Position numbers and translations under genes: made by a program. A stretch of DNA of 6,268 bases from Gammaproteobacteria bacterium (GTDB taxonomy: Bacteria > Pseudomonadota > Gammaproteobacteria > Burkholderiales > Burkholderiaceae_E): contig JAUIAI010000171.1 of NCBI GenBank assembly GCA_030425615.1, positions 1 through 6,268 on the forward strand, written 5' to 3'. Under the pieces are notes generated by a model. The model searched no databases and was not told the DNA's origin. It was given only the letters and a program-made list of their open reading frames with translations. Below, piece by piece: positions 1-6,010 of this stretch; the stretch's first letter is position 1, and each line of letters starts with the position of its first letter.

Positions 1-1441
1 GCCGGAAGGAATGATGGATACCCTGCGGCAGCAGGTGCTCGGCAATCCGTACGTGCCGGCCGGAATCGCGGTGTTGCTCGGACTGGTCGGCTTGTTCGCC
101 TGGAAGCGCAGACGTTCCGCGGACGCCGGCGACGATTCCCTGGAAGACACGCTGGGCAGTGACGAGGCATTCACCTCGAACTCTCTGTTCGGAACCACGG
201 GCGGGCAGGACGTCGACACCAATCAGAGCCTGTTCCACACGGCCGGGTCGGACAGCGAGGCTGGGGTCGACGTGCACTCGACCGAGGTCGACCCGATCGC
301 CGAGGCAGAGGTCTATATCGCCTACGGTCGCGAGGCCCAGGCCGAGGAGATCCTGAAGGAGGCCCTCAAGCGGCAGCCGGAGCGCCAGGCCATTCGTCTG
401 AAGCTGCTCGAGATCTACGCGGGTCGCAAGGACGCCACCACGTACGCCCATCTGGCCCGCGAGATGTACGACCAGACCGGCGGCCAGAACGAGGAATGGC
501 CGAAGGTCATCACGATGGGTCTGGCGATCGATCCCGACAATCCGCTCTACACCGGCGACGGCGAACCGCCGGCGAGAGGTGGCGTGGCGGCGGGAGCGGC
601 GGCCGGTCTCGCCGGTGCGGCGCTGGCGGACGAGGGGCTCGGCGAGCGTACAGACTATGCTGAGGACGCGTCGCTGGCCGACGTCGACGCGGCCGTGGGG
701 GAGCTGGAAGGTGCTCTGTCGCGCAGCCCGTTCAACGGCGGTGAGGCGGCGGCCGATCGAGGCGCCGCGTCCGAGTCCTCCCTCGAGTCGTCGGAGACTC
801 TCGGATCGGCTTCGGTCGGCGGGATGTCCCTGGGTGACGATTCGGAAATCCTCGATCAGGACACCATGGCCGCGGCCGATGACGAACTCGGCGCGCTCGA
901 TTTCGATCTGGACACCCTTGGAGATGCCTCCGACGACACGATGACGCTCTCCGGCGCCGACACGTCTGCGGCGGGCGGGCTCGACATGCCCGGCCTGTCT
1001 CTCGACCTGGACGACACGACTACGGTCGATTCCGGGCTCGCTGCGCCCTCGCTGGCCTCCTCGAGAGCCTCGCGCGAGGACTTCGGCCTGAGCCCGGCGT
1101 CGGTCTTGGGCGGGGCGGAGGCCCTGTCCGACGACATGTCGGATCTCGGCCTCGACATTCCTTCGATCGACACGCTCAGCGGTGCGGCGGGAGCGGAGTC
1201 CGGTGACGTCGATCTTTCTTCGATCGGGCTCGATCTCGCCCCGGCCACGGAAGTCGGCGAGTCGGCAGCGCAGGGTGATTCGGCACGCTGGCAGGAAATG
1301 GCGACCAAGCTCGATCTGGCTTCCGCCTACGAGGAGATCGGTGACCGCGAAGGCGCCCGGGAACTCCTCGAGGAGGTGGTCAAGGGCGGCGACAACGCAC
1401 AACAACAGAAAGCGCGAGCGATGCTTTCGAAAATAAGCTAG
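1..1441 (+). CDS. fimV: FimV, polar hub / type IV pilus-associated protein (3' part, inner-membrane anchor and cytoplasmic region)
   Basis: The frame is open from the left window edge (codons for Pro-Glu-Gly precede the first ATG at 11), so this is the C-terminal part of a longer protein and the ATG at 11 is probably internal. Numbering from that ATG, residues about 15-31 form one hydrophobic membrane segment followed by KRRR, which fits a cytoplasmic face after it. Residues about 92-180 are a TPR-like block with the FimV wording EVDPIAEAEVYIAYGRE, then LKLLEIYAGRKD. An Ala/Gly segment follows (190-206), then a long acidic Ser/Asp/Leu-rich linker, and finally a conserved helical FimV C-terminal domain (423-476, KLDLASAYEEIGDREGARELL). 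Known FimV proteins carry a signal peptide and a periplasmic LysM domain upstream and organise the cell pole and type IV pilus function; that half is outside the window. A terminator follows 22 bases after the stop, so the gene probably ends its transcript here. Identity is strong from the two conserved blocks and from truA next door. Confidence 0.93.
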   Translation, partial: PEGMMDTLRQQVLGNPYVPAGIAVLLGLVGLFAWKRRRSADAGDDSLEDTLGSDEAFTSNSLFGTTGGQDVDTNQSLFHTAGSDSEAGVDVHSTEVDPIAEAEVYIAYGREAQAEEILKEALKRQPERQAIRLKLLEIYAGRKDATTYAHLAREMYDQTGGQNEEWPKVITMGLAIDPDNPLYTGDGEPPARGGVAAGAAAGLAGAALADEGLGERTDYAEDASLADVDAAVGELEGALSRSPFNGGEAAADRGAASESSLESSETLGSASVGGMSLGDDSEILDQDTMAAADDELGALDFDLDTLGDASDDTMTLSGADTSAAGGLDMPGLSLDLDDTTTVDSGLAAPSLASSRASREDFGLSPASVLGGAEALSDDMSDLGLDIPSIDTLSGAAGAESGDVDLSSIGLDLAPATEVGESAAQGDSARWQEMATKLDLASAYEEIGDREGARELLEEVVKGGDNAQQQKARAMLSKIS

Positions 1442-1463
1442 GTCCAGCCAGGGACCCTTCGTG

Positions 1464-1490
1464 CGGGGAAGCAGTTGCTTCCCCGTTTTT
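1464..1490 (+). terminator. Rho-independent terminator after fimV
   Basis: CGGGGAAGCA at 1464-1473 and TGCTTCCCCG at 1476-1485 are perfect reverse complements. Allowing for a minimal loop, this gives a 9-bp stem with loop AGTT, followed directly by five T residues (1486-1490). It sits 22 bases after the fimV stop. The reverse strand lacks a T tract after the hairpin, so it should work only in the + direction. A smaller hairpin, GGTCC/GGACC (1441-1445 and 1452-1456), lies just upstream and is probably incidental. Confidence 0.9.
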
Positions 1491-1537
1491 CATTGGTGTG
1501 GGGCCACAGCCCTTCTGAGCCGTTTACTTCTCCGCTC

Positions 1538-2317
1538 ATGCGAATCGCACTCCAGGTGGCCTACGACGGACGGGGGTTTTCCGGGTGGCAGATCCAGCCT
1601 GATCGGCCGAGCGTCCAGGAGACGCTGGAGGCCGCCATCGGCGCGATCTCTGGCGAGCGTGTCCGTGTCGTCTGCGCGGGCCGCACCGACGCAGGGGTTC
1701 ACGCGCTCGGGCAGGTGGTTCATTTCGATACACGGGTCGAGCGACCGCTCACCGCCTGGGTGCGTGGCGTCAATTCGCACCTTCCCGCCAGTGTCGCCGT
1801 CCGCGGCGTCTGGCCCGTGGACGATGCGTTTCACGCGCGGTTCTCGGCACGCGCGCGGCGGTACGCCTATCTGCTCCAGGTCGGCCCCGTGCGTGATCCC
1901 CTCTGGAGCGGTCGCGCCGGCTGGACTCATCGACCGCTCGATGTCGCCGCGATGGCGCATGCTGCACAATCGCTGGTCGGGCAGCACGACTTCAGCGCGT
2001 TTCGGGCGGCCCAATGCCAGGCTGCCACCCCGGTGCGTACGGTCTCGAGCGTGGAGGTGCGGCGGCGGGCAGACTGGATTCTCCTGGAGATCGAGGCCGA
2101 CGCCTTCCTTCATCACATGGTCAGGAATATCGTCAGTGCATTGGTGAACGTCGGGGCCGGCGCGCAGGCAGTGGGGTGGCCTGCCGACCTGCTTCGGTCC
2201 CGCGACCGTCGGCTCGGGGCACCGACCTTCTCGCCGGACGGGCTCTATTTCATCGGGCCGCGATACGAGGGCGGCGGAGCGCCCGTGGTCCGGCCCGATC
2301 GCTCCTGGCTGCCGTGA
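1538..2317 (+). CDS. truA: tRNA pseudouridine(38-40) synthase TruA
   Basis: TruA converts uridines 38-40 in the tRNA anticodon arm to pseudouridine, in the cytoplasm. The product is 259 residues, close to the roughly 270 of the E. coli enzyme. The opening MRIALQVAYDGRGFSGWQ is the typical TruA N-terminus. The catalytic motif GRTDAGVHA places the nucleophilic aspartate at Asp51, the RRYAYLL motif carries the conserved tyrosine at 109, and HDFSAFRA and FLHHMVRNIV are further family blocks. The ATG at 1538 was chosen because homology begins exactly there; the same frame is open upstream from a TTG at 1475, but that codon lies inside the terminator hairpin and the added residues look unlike TruA. 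No clear Shine-Dalgarno precedes the ATG. The stop codon overlaps the trpF start in the sequence GTGA, so truA is likely the first gene of the operon leading to folC. Confidence 0.96.
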   Translation: MRIALQVAYDGRGFSGWQIQPDRPSVQETLEAAIGAISGERVRVVCAGRTDAGVHALGQVVHFDTRVERPLTAWVRGVNSHLPASVAVRGVWPVDDAFHARFSARARRYAYLLQVGPVRDPLWSGRAGWTHRPLDVAAMAHAAQSLVGQHDFSAFRAAQCQAATPVRTVSSVEVRRRADWILLEIEADAFLHHMVRNIVSALVNVGAGAQAVGWPADLLRSRDRRLGAPTFSPDGLYFIGPRYEGGGAPVVRPDRSWLP

Positions 2318-2994
2318 CACCGCCCGAAACCGGTTCCGGCCAGCGAACCCGCGTGAAGTTCTGCGGGCTCGTGCGTGCCCAGGACGTGCGCGAGGGCGCA
2401 CGGCTCGGTGTCGACGCCATGGGTCTGGTCTTCTACGAGAAGAGTCCGCGTTTCCTGACCCTGACGGACGCCCGGGAGTTGCGCGTGCGCTGGCCGAGCT
2501 GGGTGTCGGTCGTGGGGCTGTTCGTGAACGCGTCTCCCGAGTCGGTGCGCGAGCATTCGCGCGTGCTCGGTCTGGATGTGATCCAGTTCCACGGCGACGA
2601 GACGGCGCGGACGGTGGCGGACAGTCTGTTGCCGGGTCAACCCTACTGGCGGGCCGTTCGCATGCGCGCGGCCGCTGATTTGATAACATCGCAGGCGGCG
2701 TTTCCGGATGCGGAGTGTCATCTCGTGGACGCCGACTCCGCCGGCTACGGGGGCAGTGGCCGGCGCTTCGACTGGACACTGGTGCCGGCGGGCCGGAGAA
2801 GCGGTCTGATCGTCTCCGGTGGGCTGGGCGTCGATTCGGTCGGTTCCGCGATCGAGGCGCTGAACCCCGTCGGCGTCGATGTCTCCACCGGAATCCAGGG
2901 GTCTCACCCGCGTGAGAAGGATTCGCGAAGCATGGAAGCGTTCATGGCGGAGGTCGTGAGCGCGGATGCCAGATTAGGCGCGAGGAATCATTGA
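2314..2994 (+). CDS. trpF: Phosphoribosylanthranilate isomerase TrpF
   Basis: TrpF carries out the Amadori rearrangement of N-(5-phosphoribosyl)anthranilate to 1-(2-carboxyphenylamino)-1-deoxyribulose 5-phosphate in tryptophan synthesis. The product is 226 residues, a single-domain TIM barrel not fused to TrpC. Visible motifs: VKFCGL with the catalytic cysteine at 17, IQFHGDE in the middle, HLVDADSAGYGGSGRRFDW with the probable catalytic acid Asp139, and the phosphate-binding region IVSGGL followed by GVDVSTGIQ (188-195). The usual family wording of the last motif is close to GVDVSSGVE, so Gln195 replaces the common glutamate. The GTG at 2314 is preferred because it overlaps the truA stop in GTGA and gives the RTRVKFCG lead-in. 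A second in-frame GTG at 2353 would start directly at VKFCG and is possible but would give a very short N-terminus. Neither has a good Shine-Dalgarno. The stop overlaps the trpB start in TTGA. Confidence 0.95.
   Translation: MTPPETGSGQRTRVKFCGLVRAQDVREGARLGVDAMGLVFYEKSPRFLTLTDARELRVRWPSWVSVVGLFVNASPESVREHSRVLGLDVIQFHGDETARTVADSLLPGQPYWRAVRMRAAADLITSQAAFPDAECHLVDADSAGYGGSGRRFDWTLVPAGRRSGLIVSGGLGVDSVGSAIEALNPVGVDVSTGIQGSHPREKDSRSMEAFMAEVVSADARLGARNH
2982..2987 (+). promoter_or_regulatory. Ribosome binding site of trpB
   Basis: GAGGAA lies three bases before the TTG at 2991, inside the last codons of trpF. It is the clearest Shine-Dalgarno-like sequence at any gene start in the window. It supports the TTG start of trpB, because no ATG or GTG in that frame lies nearby. 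Confidence 0.6.
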
Positions 2995-4190
2995 AACCGT
3001 ATGACCTGCCGGACGCCGCCGGCCACTTCGGTCCGTTCGGCGGCGTTTTCGTATCCGAAACCCTGATGCATGCACTCGCGCAGCTGCGCGAGGCGTACGA
3101 CGAATGCCGCCGGGACCCGGAGTTCATCGCCGAGTTCGAGTACGAGCTCGAGCATTTCGTGGGGCGGCCGAGCCCGGTGTACCACGCCAAGCGCTGGTCG
3201 GACAGGCTCGGCGGCGCGCAGATCTACTTCAAGCGCGAGGACCTGAACCACACGGGCGCGCACAAGGTGAACAACACCATCGGCCAGGCAATGGTCGCCC
3301 GGCGGATGGGCAAGCCACGTGTCATCGCGGAAACGGGCGCCGGTCAGCACGGCGTTGCGACGGCTACGGTGGCCGCCCGTTACGGCATGAAGTGCGTCGT
3401 CTACATGGGATCGACCGACGTCGAGCGTCAGGCGCAGAACGTTTACCGGATGCGCCTGCTCGGCGCGGAGGTCGTACCGGTGGAGTCCGGTTCGCGGACC
3501 CTCAAGGATGCGCTCAACGAGGCCATGCGCGACTGGGTCACGAACGTGGACGACACGTTCTACATCATCGGTACCGTGGCGGGGCCGCATCCCTATCCCA
3601 TGATGGTGCGCGACTTCCAGTCCGTGATCGGTCGCGAATGTCTGACCCAGATGCCCGAGATGACCGGCCGCCAGCCGGACGTCGTGGTCGCCTGTGTCGG
3701 CGGCGGCTCCAACGCCATCGGTATCTTCCACCCGTACATCGACCACGAATCGGTCGCACTGGTCGGGGTCGAAGCCGGCGGGGAGGGCATCGAGACCGGC
3801 CGGCACGCGGCGTCGCTCAGTGCGGGCGTACCGGGCGTGCTCCACGGCAACCGTACGTACCTGCTGCAGAACGCCGATGGCCAGATCATCGAAACGCATT
3901 CCGTGTCGGCCGGTCTGGACTACCCCGGCGTGGGGCCGGAGCACGCGTGGCTGAAGGATTGCGGCCGGGCGAGCTATGTCACGGTCGATGACGAACAGGC
4001 CCTGGCGGCGTTTCACGACTGCTGCCGCATCGAAGGCATCATTCCCGCGCTTGAATCGAGCCACGCCCTGGCTCATGCGGCGGCGATCGCGCCCACCATG
4101 GCGCGCGACGCGATCATTCTCGTCAACCTGTCGGGCCGCGGCGACAAGGACATGCATACGGTGGCCGCGCGAGCCGGCCTCTCGTTCTGA
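2991..4190 (+). CDS. trpB: Tryptophan synthase beta chain TrpB
   Basis: TrpB is the PLP-dependent subunit that condenses indole with L-serine to give L-tryptophan, in an alpha2-beta2 complex with TrpA. The product is 399 residues, matching the roughly 397 of E. coli TrpB. Motifs: FGGVFVSETLMHAL near the N-terminus; KREDLNHTGAHKVNN with the PLP-binding lysine at Lys92; ETGAGQHG with the catalytic glutamate at Glu114; GAGPHPYP-type region written as AGPHPYPMMVRDFQ; the PLP-phosphate loop GGGSNAIG at 237-244; ESSHALAHA; and the C-terminal SGRGDKD with the conserved serine at 381. The start is TTG, which overlaps the trpF stop in TTGA and has GAGGAA three bases upstream. The next in-frame ATG (3066) would remove the conserved N-terminal block. 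trpA follows after 6 bases, as expected for subunits made in equal amounts. This is the standard TrpB1-type chain with no missing residue noticed. Confidence 0.98.
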   Translation: MKPYDLPDAAGHFGPFGGVFVSETLMHALAQLREAYDECRRDPEFIAEFEYELEHFVGRPSPVYHAKRWSDRLGGAQIYFKREDLNHTGAHKVNNTIGQAMVARRMGKPRVIAETGAGQHGVATATVAARYGMKCVVYMGSTDVERQAQNVYRMRLLGAEVVPVESGSRTLKDALNEAMRDWVTNVDDTFYIIGTVAGPHPYPMMVRDFQSVIGRECLTQMPEMTGRQPDVVVACVGGGSNAIGIFHPYIDHESVALVGVEAGGEGIETGRHAASLSAGVPGVLHGNRTYLLQNADGQIIETHSVSAGLDYPGVGPEHAWLKDCGRASYVTVDDEQALAAFHDCCRIEGIIPALESSHALAHAAAIAPTMARDAIILVNLSGRGDKDMHTVAARAGLSF

Positions 4191-4192
4191 GG
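4189..4192 (+). promoter_or_regulatory. Possible ribosome binding site of trpA
   Basis: GAGG, overlapping the trpB stop codon TGA (4188-4190), lies four bases before the trpA ATG at 4197. The match is short and the spacing tight, so it may be aided by ribosomes finishing trpB. It is listed because the other operon junctions downstream (accD, folC) show even less. Confidence 0.4.
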
Positions 4193-4196
4193 CCAG

Positions 4197-5030
4197 ATGA
4201 ACGATCGAATCAAGGCCACATTCGAACACCTGGCGGAGCGGGGCCGACCCGCGCTGGTGCCCTATGTGACGGCGGGTTTCCCGGACCCGGAACTCACGGT
4301 GCCCATCATGCACGACATGGTCGACGCCGGTGCCGATCTGATCGAACTCGGGGTGCCGTTCTCGGACCCGATGGCCGACGGACCGACGATCCAGCACGCC
4401 AACGACGTGGCGCTCGGCAAGGGCATGTCCATGGGCCGGGTCCTGGCGCAGGTCCGCGAGTTTCGCGGCCAGAATGGCCGTACGCCCGTGATCCTGATGG
4501 GCTATGCCAACCCGATCGAGGCCATGGGCCAGAAGGCGTTCTTCGAGGCCGCCCGATCGGCCGGTGTCGACGGCCTGATCGTCGTGGACTACCCGCCGGA
4601 GGAGTCGGCCGGATTCGCGGCCGATGCCAAGGCCTGCGGCATCGACACCATCTTTCTGCTCGCCCCCACCTCGGAGGCGGCGCGGGTCGACGCGGTGCTC
4701 GAGTTGGCGAGCGGTTTCGTCTATTACGTCTCGTTGAAAGGGGTCACCGGGGCGGCAAATCTGGATCCCGACGAAGTCGGCCGGCAACTGGCGGCGCTGC
4801 GCGTGCGCACCAGGTTGCCGATCGGCGTGGGTTTCGGCATCCGCGACGCTGCCTCGGCCAAGGCTATCGGACGCGAGGCCGATGCCGTGGTGATCGGATC
4901 CCGGGTCATCGAGGTTCTGGGGCAGGCCGAGTCTCATGAACTGGGCCGGGCCGCGTTGAAGACATTCCTCACTGACGTGCGCAAGGCGCTCGACGAGCTG
5001 GCTGCGCCCAGCGGACGGACGGGCGAATGA
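4197..5030 (+). CDS. trpA: Tryptophan synthase alpha chain TrpA
   Basis: TrpA cleaves indole-3-glycerol phosphate to indole and glyceraldehyde 3-phosphate and channels the indole to TrpB. The product is 277 residues against 268 in E. coli, the excess being mainly a short C-terminal tail. The catalytic pair is intact in LIELGVPFSDPMADGPTIQ: Glu50 and Asp61. The substrate-loop region YYVSLKGVTGA has the conserved tyrosine at 176. Phosphate-binding blocks GVGFGIRD (210-217) and VVIGSRV with Gly234-Ser235 align with the E. coli positions. The start ATG lies 6 bases after the trpB stop; GAGG at 4189-4192, made partly from that stop codon, is a possible but tightly spaced Shine-Dalgarno. The end overlaps accD in ATGA, so translation of the two is probably coupled. 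No trp leader peptide, attenuator or operator is seen before any trp gene here. Confidence 0.98.
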   Translation: MNDRIKATFEHLAERGRPALVPYVTAGFPDPELTVPIMHDMVDAGADLIELGVPFSDPMADGPTIQHANDVALGKGMSMGRVLAQVREFRGQNGRTPVILMGYANPIEAMGQKAFFEAARSAGVDGLIVVDYPPEESAGFAADAKACGIDTIFLLAPTSEAARVDAVLELASGFVYYVSLKGVTGAANLDPDEVGRQLAALRVRTRLPIGVGFGIRDAASAKAIGREADAVVIGSRVIEVLGQAESHELGRAALKTFLTDVRKALDELAAPSGRTGE

Positions 5031-5962
5031 GCTGGTTCGACCGGCTGATCCCGCCGCGCATCAAGCGCTCGACGTCCACCCAGAAGAAGGTGCCGGAGGG
5101 CATCTGGGTCAAGTGTCCGTCGTGCGACACCGTGCTCTATGCGGCCGACCTGAGCGCCAACCAGCACGTCTGTCCCAAGTGCCAGTTCCATCTCCGTCTG
5201 CGCGCGCGACAGCGGCTCGACCAGCTTCTCGATCCCGGCGACCGGGTCGAGATCGGCCAGAGTGTCCAGGCCGTGGACGCGCTCAAGTTCCGTGATTCGC
5301 GCAAGTATCCGGACCGGCTCGAACAGGCCGTGGAAGCGAGCGGCGAGAGCGAGGCGCTGGTGGTCATGCAGGGCCGGATCCAGTCGATGCCGGTGGTGGT
5401 CGCCTGCTTCGAGTTCGAGTTCATGGGGGGGTCCATGGGCTCGGTCGTCGGCGAGCGCTTCGTGCGCGCCGTGGACCGGGCGGTCGAGCAAAGGTGCGGA
5501 TTCCTCGCGATCAGCAGTTCGGGCGGGGCTCGGATGCAGGAGGGCCTGCTGTCACTCTTTCCGATGGCCAAGACCACGGCGGTGCTCAAACGGCTCACCG
5601 CAAACCGTCTGCCGTTTCTGTCCTTGCTCACGGATCCCACGATGGGAGGCGTGTCGGCGAGCTTCTGTTTTCTCGGTGACGTGGTGATCGCCGAGCCTGG
5701 CGCCCTCATCGGATTCGCGGGCCCCCGTGTGATCGAGCAGACCGTGCGCGAGAAGCTGCCCGAGGGCTTCCAGCGGGCGGAGTTCCTGCTGGAGAAGGGG
5801 GCGCTGGACATGATCGTCGACCGGCGCGAACTGCGCGGGCGGATCGCGGCGCTGCTGGCAATGCTCCAGCACCGGCCTGCTTCGGCGCTCGTTGATCCCC
5901 TCGCCAAGGCGCTGCCGGCGCCGGAACTGGCGCAGGAGCCGGTCCGTGGCCCGGAAGACTGA
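5027..5962 (+). CDS. accD: Acetyl-CoA carboxylase carboxyltransferase subunit beta AccD
   Basis: AccD is the zinc-binding beta subunit of the carboxyltransferase that, with AccA, transfers carboxyl from biotin on AccB to acetyl-CoA, giving malonyl-CoA for fatty acid synthesis. The product is 311 residues, near the 304 of E. coli. The N-terminus MSWFDRLIPPRIK is typical. The zinc ribbon is complete: Cys30, Cys33, Cys49 and Cys52 in CPSC and CPKC, spaced CX2C-X15-CX2C. The crotonase-fold carboxyltransferase part shows FMGGSMGSVVGERF (132-145), SGGARMQE (165-172), DPTMGGVSASF (203-213) and GFAGPRVIEQT. The ATG overlaps the trpA stop in ATGA, and no strong Shine-Dalgarno precedes it, so reinitiation after trpA is likely. 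Two glycine codons after Met133 form a run of seven Gs at 5425-5431. The trpA-accD-folC linkage is a known proteobacterial arrangement. In E. coli the carboxyltransferase subunits are reported to regulate their own mRNA; nothing here tests that. Confidence 0.98.
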   Translation: MSWFDRLIPPRIKRSTSTQKKVPEGIWVKCPSCDTVLYAADLSANQHVCPKCQFHLRLRARQRLDQLLDPGDRVEIGQSVQAVDALKFRDSRKYPDRLEQAVEASGESEALVVMQGRIQSMPVVVACFEFEFMGGSMGSVVGERFVRAVDRAVEQRCGFLAISSSGGARMQEGLLSLFPMAKTTAVLKRLTANRLPFLSLLTDPTMGGVSASFCFLGDVVIAEPGALIGFAGPRVIEQTVREKLPEGFQRAEFLLEKGALDMIVDRRELRGRIAALLAMLQHRPASALVDPLAKALPAPELAQEPVRGPED

Positions 5963-6010
5963 TCGGGGCGACGCTCGCCGACGCCCGACCCGGCGACTGA
6001 CGCCGTCCCG

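Noticed and set aside
1441..1456. GGTCC/GGACC hairpin right after the fimV stop, as a second terminator or regulatory element.
   Set aside because: The stem is only 5 bp with no T tract; the hairpin at 1464-1485 explains termination.
1475..1537. Extended truA start at TTG 1475, adding 21 residues.
   Set aside because: The TTG is inside the terminator stem-loop and the added residues do not resemble TruA; homology begins at ATG 1538.
2200..3000. A trp leader peptide, attenuator or repressor operator before trpF or trpB.
   Set aside because: The genes overlap with no leader space, no Trp-codon cluster, and no terminator/antiterminator pair was seen.
2988..4937. A 649-codon open frame on the - strand across trpB and trpA, plus others such as 1490-2779 (-).
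   Set aside because: They lie exactly opposite strongly conserved genes, are rich in Arg, His, Asp and Val as expected for reverse reading of GC-rich codons, and show no recognisable family or start signals.
5356..5363. GCTGGTGG, identical to the E. coli Chi site.
   Set aside because: A single copy in a GC-rich coding region is expected by chance, and the Chi sequence of this organism is unknown.
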